Assembly: GCA_963727045.1 (NCBI GenBank)
Contig: CAVSES010000002.1
Span: 1,674,001 to 1,738,000, forward strand
Source of the DNA: Bog-1198 sp963727045
Lineage (GTDB): Bacteria; Pseudomonadota; Gammaproteobacteria; Steroidobacterales; Steroidobacteraceae
Reading direction: 5' to 3'
Length of the DNA stretch: 64,000 nt
Shown here piece by piece: positions 1 to 8,245 of this stretch. The position numbers and the translations under genes were made by a program. The notes under the pieces are model-generated. The model searched no databases, was not told the origin of the DNA, and saw only the letters and a program-made list of their open reading frames with translations. Each line of letters opens with the position of its first letter. Positions within the stretch are counted from its first letter, which is position 1.

Positions 1-140
1 AAAAGCGCTCCTTCCTGCCGATTGAAGGGGCGGAAGGTCTGCAAGCCCCGGCGGCGCTCATCAGGTTCTACTGTCAAATTCATCCAGCAAAATCTGAGAC
101 ATAGAGCAGCAAAAGCCGCAGGTTGAGGTTCAGAAGGCGC

Positions 141-167
141 TCAAGAAACCCGGCGGCAATCCGATAA
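141..167 (+). promoter_or_regulatory. sigma-28 (FliA) promoter of fliC
   Basis: TCAAGAAA, 11 bases, then TCCGATAA, which fits the FliA consensus TAAAGTTT-N11-GCCGATAA well. It lies about 100 bases before fliC, and FliA itself is encoded in this window. An AGGAG ribosome site at 253-257 sits six bases before the fliC ATG. The bases upstream of the promoter contain no recognisable gene. Confidence 0.7.
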
Positions 168-263
168 AGACTTTGAATGTGGTCACCGGTCCGCCCGAGG
201 TGGGTGAAGTGAACACAAGCAAGGCCTACGAAGGGCCGGTGGTTAAACTTTCAGGAGTCATCA

Positions 264-1790
264 ATGTCATTAGTACTTAATACCAATATCGGCTCGCTCA
301 ACGCGCAGAACAATCTGAGCAGCTCCCAGGCATCCTTGCAGCAGTCGCTGCAGCGCTTGTCCTCGGGTCTTCGGATCAACAGCGCCTCGGACGATGCCGC
401 GGGCCTGGCCATCAGCCAGCAGTTCACCACGCAGATCAACGGCACCAATCAGGCCGTCCGAAATGCGAACGACGCCGTCTCGGAAGCGCAAACGACCGCG
501 GGCGCGCTCACGACGATAGTCAACAACCTGCAGAGCATCCGCACCCTGGCGGTCGAATCGGCCAACGGTTCGAACAGCGCCTCGGATCGCGCCGCTCTCA
601 ACAACCAGGTGCAGCAGCAGATCGCGGAAATCACGCAGATCGCGCAGCAGACCACCTTCAACGGCTTGAACGTGCTCAACGGCAGCAGCGGCACGACCGT
701 GTACCAGGTCGGCGCGAACGTGGGCAACACGATTGCCGTCAGCCTGCAGCAGGGTGTGGCCGCCAACCAGATCGGTCAGTACTCGACCGCCACCGGCGGC
801 GCAGTGACCGCCGCCTCACTGACGGGCACCTCCACGGTGACCATCAGCGACGGCACCACGACGGCCACGGTCGGTCCGACCTCGAGCTACGTCGGTTCCA
901 CCACCTACCAGGGAGCGTCTTCTGCCTACGCCAAGGCGGGCGCGATCAACGGCGCCGGATTGCAGGGCGTCACGGCGAGCGCCGCGACCACGGCATTCGA
1001 CACGGCGGCTTTCAGCAGCGTCGGCGGCGCGGCCGCAACGACCGCGAGCACCTACAACCTGACCATCAACGGCCAGGCCATCTACTCCGGAACCAACAAC
1101 GTGGCAGCGGGCACGACCTTGGACGGCAGCGCGGTCGCCGCACAGATCAACCTGTTCTCGGGCACGACCGGTGTGACGGCCTCCGTCAACTCGGATGCGA
1201 CCAAGGGCACGGTCGGTGCGATCGTTCTCAGCAACACCGACGGCGCCGACATTTCGGTCGGTCAGTCGGTCACCTTGGGCACCGGAGCCGCGGGCACGGG
1301 CTTGGCGGCCGCCGCAGGCACACTGGCGGCGCCGGTGGTGACCAAGGGTAAGGTCACCTTGACCGACTCGAAGCCGGTCACCTTGACGGACGTCGGCGCG
1401 GCGGGCGGCTCGGTCGCCCTCGGCTTCGTCAGCGGCCAGGCCACGGGCTTGAGCACGGTTGCGGGCGGCGCAACGGCGACATTGGCGAACCAGGACGTAT
1501 TGACGGTGGCCGGCGCCAACAGCACGATCTCCTCGGTCGATGCGGCTCTGGCAACGGTCAGCGCCTTCCAGAGTCAGTTGGGCGCCATTCAGAACCGGTT
1601 CACGTCGGCGGTCAGCAACCTGACGTCGACGGCTCAGAACCTGACGCAGTCGCGCAGCACCATTCAGGACGCGAACTTTGCCGCGGAAACGGCGAACTTG
1701 ACCCAGTCCCAGGTGTTGGAACAGGCGGGCATCTCGGTGTTGGCGCAGGCCAACCAGCAGCCGCAGCTGATCCTCAAGCTCCTGCAGTAA
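264..1790 (+). CDS. fliC: flagellin
   Basis: Main filament subunit, exported by the flagellar type III apparatus and polymerised outside the cell under the FliD cap. The N-terminal 140 residues (LNTNIGSLNAQ..., QRLSSGLRINSASDDAAG) and the C-terminal 90 residues (IQDANFAAETANL, VLAQANQQPQ) are the conserved D0/D1 coils. The middle, about residues 150-410, is a low-complexity Ala/Thr/Gly/Ser variable domain exposed on the filament surface. At 508 residues it is of middle size. It has a sigma-28 promoter and a good ribosome site, a strong terminator follows, and flaG, fliD and fliS lie next to it. Confidence 0.97.
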   Translation: MSLVLNTNIGSLNAQNNLSSSQASLQQSLQRLSSGLRINSASDDAAGLAISQQFTTQINGTNQAVRNANDAVSEAQTTAGALTTIVNNLQSIRTLAVESANGSNSASDRAALNNQVQQQIAEITQIAQQTTFNGLNVLNGSSGTTVYQVGANVGNTIAVSLQQGVAANQIGQYSTATGGAVTAASLTGTSTVTISDGTTTATVGPTSSYVGSTTYQGASSAYAKAGAINGAGLQGVTASAATTAFDTAAFSSVGGAAATTASTYNLTINGQAIYSGTNNVAAGTTLDGSAVAAQINLFSGTTGVTASVNSDATKGTVGAIVLSNTDGADISVGQSVTLGTGAAGTGLAAAAGTLAAPVVTKGKVTLTDSKPVTLTDVGAAGGSVALGFVSGQATGLSTVAGGATATLANQDVLTVAGANSTISSVDAALATVSAFQSQLGAIQNRFTSAVSNLTSTAQNLTQSRSTIQDANFAAETANLTQSQVLEQAGISVLAQANQQPQLILKLLQ

Positions 1791-1821
1791 CAGTCGATAG
1801 CATAGGTTAGGGATGGAAAAT

Positions 1822-1855
1822 CCGCGGCTCGGGCGACGATCAGCCCGAGCCGCGG
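1822..1855 (+). terminator. fliC terminator hairpin
   Basis: Perfect 13-bp stem (CCGCGGCTCGGGC paired with GCCCGAGCCGCGG) with an 8-base loop, about 30 bases after the fliC stop. An A-run precedes it and a short pyrimidine stretch TCTTC follows. It probably separates the highly expressed flagellin message from flaG-fliD. Confidence 0.75.
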
Positions 1856-1921
1856 TCTTCGAACAGGTAGAGGAATTACCAGGATCAAGCGCAATTCGCG
1901 TCTAGTGATATAGGTGTAATC

Positions 1922-2296
1922 ATGGCGAGCGATGGACAGTCGGTAAAGATACCGGCGACGAGCCTCGGGCACGGAAGTCAGGCGCCTACGACAGTGACGG
2001 TTCAGTCAAGCGGCAAGCCTTTGCCGCATAGTGGCAGCACGACTGCCGCACAGCCCGCCGCCAGGCCGGCCGAACCCCCCAGAGATGTTCAGGCGCAGGT
2101 CGCCCTCTTGAACAAGTTTCTCAACGATTCCGGCAAGCCCGACCAGTTTCGGGTGGACCCGTCCTCGGACAACAAACTCATCCAGCAGATCAACCCGGCC
2201 AACGGCGAGGTCATCGGCGAGTTTTCGGCCGCGGAGTTCCCCGCGCTGGCAAAAAGCGTGGGAATTTCCGGAGTTCTGATCAACCGGCTTGCCTGA
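1922..2296 (+). CDS. flaG: FlaG family protein
   Basis: Small protein (124 residues) of the FlaG family, which influences filament length in polar flagella. The first 60 residues are a Ser/Pro/Ala-rich variable tail. The C-terminal half carries the family pattern QFRVDPSSDNKLIQQINPANGEV followed by an acidic IGEFSAAEF segment. It sits between fliC and fliD, its usual place in Pseudomonas, Vibrio and Xanthomonas relatives. No clear promoter of its own is visible after the fliC terminator. Confidence 0.85.
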   Translation: MASDGQSVKIPATSLGHGSQAPTTVTVQSSGKPLPHSGSTTAAQPAARPAEPPRDVQAQVALLNKFLNDSGKPDQFRVDPSSDNKLIQQINPANGEVIGEFSAAEFPALAKSVGISGVLINRLA

Positions 2297-2325
2297 GAGC
2301 CGCCTCCGGACACCGAGGCCGCGAT

Positions 2326-2340
2326 TGGTACGCTCCTTGC
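2326..2340 (+). promoter_or_regulatory. sigma-54 promoter of fliD
   Basis: TGGTACGCTCCTTGC has the -24 GG and -12 GC exactly ten bases apart and matches TGGCACG-N4-TTGC. Transcription would start near 2352, about 50 bases before the fliD ATG. FleQ or FleR, both encoded downstream, would be the activator. Confidence 0.75.
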
Positions 2341-2367
2341 TTAAGTATTGCGGCTGATTGCCGATAA
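2341..2367 (+). promoter_or_regulatory. sigma-28 promoter of fliD
   Basis: TTAAGTAT, 11 bases, then a perfect GCCGATAA -10 element, placed directly after the sigma-54 -12 box. It offers a second, late start for the fliD-fliS-fliT genes. Confidence 0.65.
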
Positions 2368-2400
2368 ATTGGACAACTTAACGCGCGGACCCAAGATCCT

Positions 2401-3888
2401 ATGAGTTCAGTCATCTCCCCTGCAGGCAGCTCATCGGGCGCGTCGTCGGCCACGAGCCCGAATACGCTCATTACCTCCACGGGCATCGGATCGGGCCTGG
2501 ACATCAACGCCATCGTAACCTCGCTCACGACGGCCTATGGCGCGGCCCAGACCACGCAGCTCACGAATCAGCAAAATTCGCTTGACGCGCAGGTGTCCGC
2601 TTACGGCACCTTTACGAGCGCCCTCGACACCCTCAAGGCCTCACTGTCGGCTCTCGAGGTGCCCAGCAAATTGGCCGGTTTTGCAGGCGCGGTGGCCGAC
2701 AAGACGATTGCCTCGGCGAACACGAGCTCCGACGCGGTGGCAGGGCAATACTCGCTGCAGGTGGACAACCTGGCGACCTCGGCCACGCTGACCTCGACGC
2801 ATTTCGCGGCGTCGACCACGGCGGTGGGCACCGGAACATTAACCATTGCGGTGGGCAGTTCATCGACGAATATCACCATCGACACCACCAATAACACGCT
2901 GGCCGGCATTGCCGCGGCCATCAATTCGGCGCCCAACAATCCGGGCGTGACCGCCAGCATCATTACGGCGACCGACGGTGCGCGGCTGGTCATTGCCGGA
3001 ACCGCCACCGGGACCGCCAATGCGATTACGGTCACCCAGTCGGGCGGCGACGGCGGGCTGTCGGCCCTGGTTTACGATCCTGCGAACTCCATTACGAACC
3101 TGACGCAGACACAACAGGCGAAGGATGCGAGCTTCTCCATCAACGGCTTTGCCGCCACCAGCGCCAGCAACCAGGTCACCAAGGCCATCACCGGCGTGAC
3201 CATCAATCTATTGCAGGCCTCCGCGCCCTCGACACCGACGACGCTCACCATCAGTGCGGATACGACGGCCGCGCAGTCCGCGATCACCAATTTCGTCACG
3301 GCGCTCAACGGTGCCGTGAGCAGCATCCAAACTCTCACGGGCTACAATGCGTCGACGCAGACGGCGGGCCCGTTGAATGGCAATGCGACCCTGGAATCCT
3401 TCCAGAATCAATTGCAGAATGTCCTCAATCAAGTCGTTTCGGGAGGGAAGGGCGGCATCAAATCGCTCACCGATATCGGCATCACGGCGAACGCAGACGG
3501 CAGCTACTCGACCAACAGCACCACCCTGGCCAACGCCCTTACCGGCAACCTGGCCGCGGTCGCCAGTTTGTTGGGTGGCGCCAACGGCATCGCCACCAAG
3601 CTCGACAATCTCGTCAACGGATATACCAAGACCGGCGGATTGCTCGATACCATCAACCGCGGCCTGCAGACGAGCCTGAGCAACGTCGCCAAGGAACAGG
3701 CGGCGCTCACGGCGGAACTCGCGACCTATTCGCGGACGCTGACGACCCAATACAACGCCATGGATGCGGCCGTCGCGCAGCTCAAGCTGACGCAGACGTA
3801 TCTGAATGCCGAATTCAATCCGAATTCGAATTCGAGTTCCGGCAATTCGAGCAGCAGCAGCTTGAGCAGCGGTAATTTGGGGACCTAA
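2401..3888 (+). CDS. fliD: flagellar filament cap protein FliD (HAP2)
   Basis: Cap at the filament tip that guides flagellin folding; in many bacteria it also acts in adhesion. The N-terminal FliD domain is plain (TGIGSGLDINAIVTSL, then a long heptad region to about residue 85). The C-terminal FliD domain ends in a coiled coil (YNAMDAAVAQLKLTQTYLNAEF) and a Ser/Asn-rich tail. The length of 495 residues is normal. Tandem sigma-54 and sigma-28 promoters lie upstream, and fliS follows after nine bases, as in most fliD operons. Confidence 0.96.
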   Translation: MSSVISPAGSSSGASSATSPNTLITSTGIGSGLDINAIVTSLTTAYGAAQTTQLTNQQNSLDAQVSAYGTFTSALDTLKASLSALEVPSKLAGFAGAVADKTIASANTSSDAVAGQYSLQVDNLATSATLTSTHFAASTTAVGTGTLTIAVGSSSTNITIDTTNNTLAGIAAAINSAPNNPGVTASIITATDGARLVIAGTATGTANAITVTQSGGDGGLSALVYDPANSITNLTQTQQAKDASFSINGFAATSASNQVTKAITGVTINLLQASAPSTPTTLTISADTTAAQSAITNFVTALNGAVSSIQTLTGYNASTQTAGPLNGNATLESFQNQLQNVLNQVVSGGKGGIKSLTDIGITANADGSYSTNSTTLANALTGNLAAVASLLGGANGIATKLDNLVNGYTKTGGLLDTINRGLQTSLSNVAKEQAALTAELATYSRTLTTQYNAMDAAVAQLKLTQTYLNAEFNPNSNSSSGNSSSSSLSSGNLGT

Positions 3889-3897
3889 GGCGGCGGC

Positions 3898-4311
3898 ATG
3901 ATGTACTCGCAAAGAGGAGCGGCTCAATACCGCGCAGTGAGCAATCACGGTGCGGTCGCCGACGCCAGCCCCGCACGGCTGGTGCAGATCATGTTCGAGC
4001 ACATCCTGGCCAATTTGGCGACGGCGCAGGGCTGCGCGGAGCGGATCAAGGACAACTTGCCGATCAACGAGGTCGCCGCCAAGGGAAAATCCCTGGGCAA
4101 AGCGATTCGCTTGATCAATCAGCTCGACTCCACCCTCGACATGGACCGCGGGCAGCAGATCGCCGCGAACTTGCGCGCGCTGTACACCTACATGCTCAGC
4201 AGATTGACCCTGGCCAACATCAACAACGACCCGCAGATCATCGCCGAGGTCGCCGGCCTCGTGGCCAAGATCAAGAGCGGCTGGGACCAGATCGTCACGG
4301 GAGCGCGATGA
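3898..4311 (+). CDS. fliS: flagellin chaperone FliS
   Basis: Cytoplasmic export chaperone that binds the flagellin C-terminus and stops early polymerisation. The family pattern is clear: YSQRGAAQYRAVSNHGAVADASPARLVQIMFEHIL near the start, then four helices, with RLINQLDSTLDMDRGQQIAANLRALYTYM in the middle. It has 137 residues, as expected. Two consecutive ATG codons are available at the start and the first is used here. It overlaps fliT by four bases. Confidence 0.95.
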   Translation: MMYSQRGAAQYRAVSNHGAVADASPARLVQIMFEHILANLATAQGCAERIKDNLPINEVAAKGKSLGKAIRLINQLDSTLDMDRGQQIAANLRALYTYMLSRLTLANINNDPQIIAEVAGLVAKIKSGWDQIVTGAR

Positions 4312-4625
4312 AGCGCAGCGCGGGCCAGGCTCTCGAACGGGCACTCGTGCTGTCCCATCAATTGCTGGCTGCGGCGGATCAATCCAATGTGCAGGAGATC
4401 GCGCTGCTCGACGCCGAGCGCTTGCAGCTGCTACAGTCGGCCCGCCTCGATCGGGACACCTTGAGCGCTGCCGATCGGCGGGTGCTGAAGGAAGTTTGCG
4501 ACTTGAATGATCGGGCAATCGGTTTGATGGAGCATCATCGGCGAATCCAGGGGCGGGCGTTGGACATGGCCGCGGTGGGCCGCCGCGCCGTTGCCGCCTA
4601 TTCCTCCACCCGGCTGCGGCGCTAG
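4308..4625 (+). CDS. fliT: FliT-like flagellar export chaperone
   Basis: Small all-helical protein (105 residues) directly after fliS with an ATGA overlap, in the position of fliT, whose product chaperones FliD and in enterics also modulates FlhDC. Sequence similarity in this family is weak. The call rests on size, helical heptads (ALLDAERLQLLQSARLDRDTLS) and gene order. It could be named simply a flagellar protein of unknown function. Confidence 0.7.
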   Translation: MKRSAGQALERALVLSHQLLAAADQSNVQEIALLDAERLQLLQSARLDRDTLSAADRRVLKEVCDLNDRAIGLMEHHRRIQGRALDMAAVGRRAVAAYSSTRLRR

Positions 4626-4649
4626 CCGGGCCTTTTGAAGGCGGGAGCC

Positions 4650-5210
4650 ATGCCTGAGGCATTTCTCGGCGATGGTCTGATTTACGAGGACGCACTGCCC
4701 TTGGTGTGGACGCCGGGTGTCCTTGCGGAAGGATCGGTGCTCGCACGCCTGAATGCGGACAATCATCAGCTGCTCGGCGCCGAGGCGTCTCTGGACGAGG
4801 TGCGCGTGCAGGACGCGCTCAAGGATGAGTCGCCTGCCCTGGTGCAGGAGCTGCAGCGTCTGGAGTACAAAGTGAACATCCTCCTGCGCCTCACCGCGGA
4901 ACTGGCCCTGCGCAGCAGCGGCTTGCCGCCCGCGCAGCGTGTGCGCATGACTTCTCGTGCCTTGGAATGGGCCGCCGATTCCGTGCCCGCCAGGGGCAGC
5001 ACCGGGCTTCTGGCCGTGTACATTAATGCGGCGCTGCCACAACCCGTCAGAATACCGTGCGAAGTTGCGGGCGAGCGAATGCTGGACAGCTTGCGCGTCG
5101 CACAATTGCGCTTTCGCGGGTTGAGCGATGCGGTGGTCGAGCAGTTGGACAAACTTATATTCCGCCATCACCGACGGCTGGTGGCAGGCGCTCGCCTCGC
5201 GGCACATTAG
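4650..5210 (+). CDS. atypical PilZ-domain (tPilZ-like) protein
   Basis: A 186-residue protein resembling the tetrameric, non-canonical PilZ proteins found beside flagellar genes in Xanthomonas relatives. Residues about 60-100 form a heptad helix (LVQELQRLEYKVNILLRLTAEL). The C-terminal part has the beta-rich PilZ-like segment ending in RFRGLSDAVVEQLDKLIFRHHRR. The canonical c-di-GMP motifs RxxxR and (D/N)xSxxG are absent, so it probably does not bind the nucleotide alone. An ATG at 4650 behind GGGAG was chosen over the TTG at 4635. It sits between fliT and fleQ. Confidence 0.7.
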   Translation: MPEAFLGDGLIYEDALPLVWTPGVLAEGSVLARLNADNHQLLGAEASLDEVRVQDALKDESPALVQELQRLEYKVNILLRLTAELALRSSGLPPAQRVRMTSRALEWAADSVPARGSTGLLAVYINAALPQPVRIPCEVAGERMLDSLRVAQLRFRGLSDAVVEQLDKLIFRHHRRLVAGARLAAH

Positions 5211-5245
5211 CGCTGCATAGCAAAACACCGCACCTATTTTGAGGG

Positions 5246-5270
5246 ATCCCCTTACAACTGTTACGGGGAT
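5246..5270 (+). terminator. weak hairpin after the fliD-fliS-fliT-PilZ genes
   Basis: ATCCCC and GGGGAT arms around a 13-base loop, 35 bases after the PilZ gene stop and followed by TTTGCC. The stem is only six pairs, so the terminator role is a guess based on position before fleQ. Confidence 0.3.
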
Positions 5271-5320
5271 TTGCCAAGTTCTTTTCTCTCAAGTTCATCA
5301 GTTAGTATGTGCGCCGACCC

Positions 5321-5340
5321 GACATTGATTGAACGATGTC
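5321..5340 (+). promoter_or_regulatory. imperfect palindrome upstream of fleQ
   Basis: GACATTGATT-GAACGATGTC, a 20-base interrupted palindrome (7 of 10 positions pair) about 85 bases before the fleQ start, in a 213-base gap that must hold the fleQ promoter. It may be an operator. No -24/-12 element and no strong -35/-10 pair was found here. Confidence 0.25.
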
Positions 5341-5423
5341 AAAGGGTTAGACGCAAAGGTTAAGACGGAACCCGAGATTTGTGGACTCCGTCACACTTTA
5401 ATCACGGGAAGGAGTCCCGAATC

Positions 5424-6992
5424 GTGGCAGAAGCCAAAGTTATTGTGATCGAAGCCTCAGATTCGGAGGCGCGCACCCTCCAAACGCTATTGCGTTTCTT
5501 GGATCTCGAACCGGTCCATGTCCACGATTTGGCAGAACTGGCGCATTTGCCCCACGGCGCGGCCCAAGAATGTCTTGCCATCATCGTCGGCAAAGCAACC
5601 GTGGGCGCCATCGGTCCCGAACTCGTTTCGCACCTGCGAGCCATGCCCCAGCCTCTTCCGGTCATCTATCTGAGCAATGACGGGTTGCCGAAGATCGCGG
5701 AGACCAGCGGCGACATGGCATGGTTCCACCTGGACCTGCCGGTCAAACAACGTCGATTGTCGGCGGTCTTGAATCAGGCGCAGAACGTGCGCTCCGGGCA
5801 CCCCACTCAGCCGGGAGCGCATCGTTTTCGCCCGAGCGGCACATCCCGGCCGATGCGCGCCGTGCATCGGCTCATCGAGCAGGTCGCTCCCTTCGACACC
5901 AATGTGCTGATTCTCGGTGAGTCGGGCACGGGCAAGGAAATGGTGGCGCGCCACATCCACGAATTGTCGGGCCGGGCAGGACACCCGTTCGTGCCCGTGA
6001 ATTGCGGTGCGATTCCCGCGGATCTGCTCGAAAGCGAATTGTTCGGTCACGAGAAGGGCGCCTTCACAGGCGCATTGTCGACGCGAATGGGCCGCTTCGA
6101 GTTCGCCGAGGGCGGCACGCTGTTCCTCGATGAAATCGGCGACATGTCCCTGCAGATGCAGGTCAAACTGCTGCGCGTGCTGCAGGAGCGGACTTTCGAG
6201 CGCGTCGGCAGCAATCGGACCATTCGCTGCAATGTGCGCATCATCGCGGCGACGCATCGCGATCTGGAAGCTGCCATAGGCGCCGGGCGGTTCCGCGAGG
6301 ATCTGTATTACCGGTTGAACGTGTTTCCCATACAGATGCCGCCTTTGCGCGAGCGCCTCGAGGATTTGCCCGTCTTGATCGACCATCTGGTGCAGCGCCA
6401 GGGACAGATTGCGGGACGCCACATCCGCCTGGACAAGGAGGCGATGAACTGCCTGACGCGCAATCCGTGGCCGGGGAACGTGCGGGAACTTGCGAATCTT
6501 CTCGAGCGGCTGGCCATTCTCTATCCCGAGCAGACCATTACGGCCACCGATTTGCCCGAGCGCTACCGCAACACGGGGACCACGGGGTGGTTTGCAAGCG
6601 GCGTGCGCGTCGTGCCGCCGGCGCCCCACGCCGCGCACCCTGGGCGGGGGTCTCACGCGCTGCTGGAAGAGTTGCTCGAAGCTGGCGAAGCCGAATTGTC
6701 GGAAGACCCGAAATCGAGCGACACGGCGCGGCTGCTGATGGACGGTGACGCGTTCGGCGATGCCGAGGCGTTCGCCGACCGGGCGGAACTCGCAGTGGGG
6801 ACTGAACTGACGGGGTTCGAGCTGCCGCGCGGCGGCATGGATTTGAAGGATCATCTGTCGGCGATCGAAATCGGACTCATCCGCAAGGCGCTCGAAGAAG
6901 CCGATGGCACCGTCGCCGAGGCTGCACGGCTCCTGCGGATGCGCCGCACCACGCTCGTCGAGAAGCTGCGCAAATACCGCCTAAGCGCCTGA
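5424..6992 (+). CDS. fleQ: sigma-54-dependent flagellar master regulator FleQ/FlrA
   Basis: AAA+ enhancer-binding protein at the top of polar flagellar hierarchies. The GTG at 5424 was chosen because AAGGAG lies about nine bases upstream; a TTG at 5379 lacks this. The receiver-like domain (about residues 5-110) lacks the phospho-acceptor Asp, with Gly in the pocket (AIIVGKATVG), as known for FleQ. The central domain has Walker A GESGTGKE (165-172), the sigma-54 contact loop GAFTGA and Walker B TLFLDEIG. A Fis-type HTH ends the protein (AEAARLLRMRRTTLVEKLRKY). The linker before the HTH (roughly residues 390-465) is long and acidic. fleS follows. Confidence 0.93.
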   Translation: MAEAKVIVIEASDSEARTLQTLLRFLDLEPVHVHDLAELAHLPHGAAQECLAIIVGKATVGAIGPELVSHLRAMPQPLPVIYLSNDGLPKIAETSGDMAWFHLDLPVKQRRLSAVLNQAQNVRSGHPTQPGAHRFRPSGTSRPMRAVHRLIEQVAPFDTNVLILGESGTGKEMVARHIHELSGRAGHPFVPVNCGAIPADLLESELFGHEKGAFTGALSTRMGRFEFAEGGTLFLDEIGDMSLQMQVKLLRVLQERTFERVGSNRTIRCNVRIIAATHRDLEAAIGAGRFREDLYYRLNVFPIQMPPLRERLEDLPVLIDHLVQRQGQIAGRHIRLDKEAMNCLTRNPWPGNVRELANLLERLAILYPEQTITATDLPERYRNTGTTGWFASGVRVVPPAPHAAHPGRGSHALLEELLEAGEAELSEDPKSSDTARLLMDGDAFGDAEAFADRAELAVGTELTGFELPRGGMDLKDHLSAIEIGLIRKALEEADGTVAEAARLLRMRRTTLVEKLRKYRLSA

Positions 6993-7045
6993 CGGTTTTT
7001 TGACGCTGCAGCCCGAACGGCGGTTCAGTTTCACGTAACTGGTTG

Positions 7046-8245
7046 ATGCGAGAAACAAATACCGCCAAGGCACAGAAGTTGCTTTCTTCTTCCGGCATGG
7101 CAGCCACCAATCTCGAGCTGATCGAAAATCGGCGCACCGAATTACAAGCGGCGTTCCTCGCCTTCGGTTCGGTGTCGGAGCAACTCTCCGGCGCCTTCGA
7201 TTCGTTGCGCACCCAGGTCGCGGAGCTGCGGGCCGAATTGGGCGCCGCCCACGCCGGGAAGGAGCATCTGGCAGCGCGCCTCTCGGCATTGATCACGGGT
7301 TTGCCCGGCGGCGTGATGGTGCTCGACTCCGAGGGCGCGATCCAGGAGTGCAATCCGGCGGCACGCGAGCTCTTGGGAGAACCTCTGCTGGCGCAGCCTT
7401 TTTCGGCCGTTCTGGCGCGTGCTGCGGTCAACGTCGGTGTGGGGGAGCACACCGAGCTGCGCAGCGGCAGATTCGTCAACATCTCGCGGCGGGAGCTGCA
7501 GAGCGGCGGCGAGGTGGTGCTGCTGACCGACGTGACCGAATCGCACTTGATGCAGGTGTTCCTCACCCGCCAGCAGCGTCTGCTGACCTTGGGAGAGCTC
7601 GCCGCGGGACTTGCGCATCAGATCCGCACCCCGCTCGCTGCCGCACTGCTGTACGCGTCGCAAATGACACTGCCCGGGCGCGGCCCGGAAGATCTCGCGC
7701 GCTGCGCTGACAGAACGGTCGGCAGCCTCAAGCAGCTCGACAAACTGGTGAATGACATGCTCGCGTTCGCTCACGGGGGCGCGGCACGCGAGGTGGTGAG
7801 CGTGAGCGCACTGCTGGAACAGGTGGCGCAATGGCTGCGGCCCGCATTGCGCCGCGGAATTCGCCTGACGATCCGCACACAGGCGCCAGACCTCATGGTG
7901 CGCGCGAACGCACCCTCGCTGGTGTCCGCGGTTCTGAACCTGGCCACCAACGCCTTGCAGGCGGCGTCCTCGGATCTCGACCTTGAACTCCTCGCTCGCC
8001 GGGCAGAAGGCGGGCGGGCGCAAATCGTCGTGAGTGACAACGGTCCCGGCGTGCCGTCGCACATCCGCGCACGGATCTTCGAACCGTTTTTCACCACCCG
8101 GGCGCGCGGCAACGGCATCGGACTCGCGATCGTCAAGTCGGTCGTCGAAGCCCATGAGGGCAGCGTTTCCCTGGCTGACAACATGGACGGCTCCCCGTCG
8201 GGCGCCACCTTCATCATCGATTTACCGGCAGAGGGCATTGCATGA
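7046..8245 (+). CDS. fleS: flagellar sensor histidine kinase FleS/FlrB
   Basis: Cytoplasmic kinase partner of FleR that controls class III genes. There are no membrane segments. An N-terminal coiled coil (to about residue 80) precedes a PAS domain (about 80-170), then the H-box LGELAAGLAHQIRTPLAAAL with phospho-His near residue 191, and an HATPase domain with NLATNALQAA, VSDNGPGVP and GNGIGLAIVKS. The ATG at 7046 is preferred over the adjoining TTG at 7043; neither has a strong ribosome site, and ATG 7097 is an alternative. It overlaps fleR by four bases. Confidence 0.92.
   Translation: MRETNTAKAQKLLSSSGMAATNLELIENRRTELQAAFLAFGSVSEQLSGAFDSLRTQVAELRAELGAAHAGKEHLAARLSALITGLPGGVMVLDSEGAIQECNPAARELLGEPLLAQPFSAVLARAAVNVGVGEHTELRSGRFVNISRRELQSGGEVVLLTDVTESHLMQVFLTRQQRLLTLGELAAGLAHQIRTPLAAALLYASQMTLPGRGPEDLARCADRTVGSLKQLDKLVNDMLAFAHGGAAREVVSVSALLEQVAQWLRPALRRGIRLTIRTQAPDLMVRANAPSLVSAVLNLATNALQAASSDLDLELLARRAEGGRAQIVVSDNGPGVPSHIRARIFEPFFTTRARGNGIGLAIVKSVVEAHEGSVSLADNMDGSPSGATFIIDLPAEGIA

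Noticed and set aside
1..140. Possible 3' end of an upstream gene at the window edge
   Set aside because: Two frames stay open for about 35-40 codons, but neither translation resembles FlgL or another flagellar protein, so no gene is called.
3208..4746. 512-codon - strand frame over fliD-fliS-fliT
   Set aside because: Shadow frame, Arg/His/Gln-rich, against three clear flagellar genes.
5211..5423. Search for a sigma-54 or strong sigma-70 promoter before fleQ
   Set aside because: No element with correct spacing was found; only a partial palindrome is listed.
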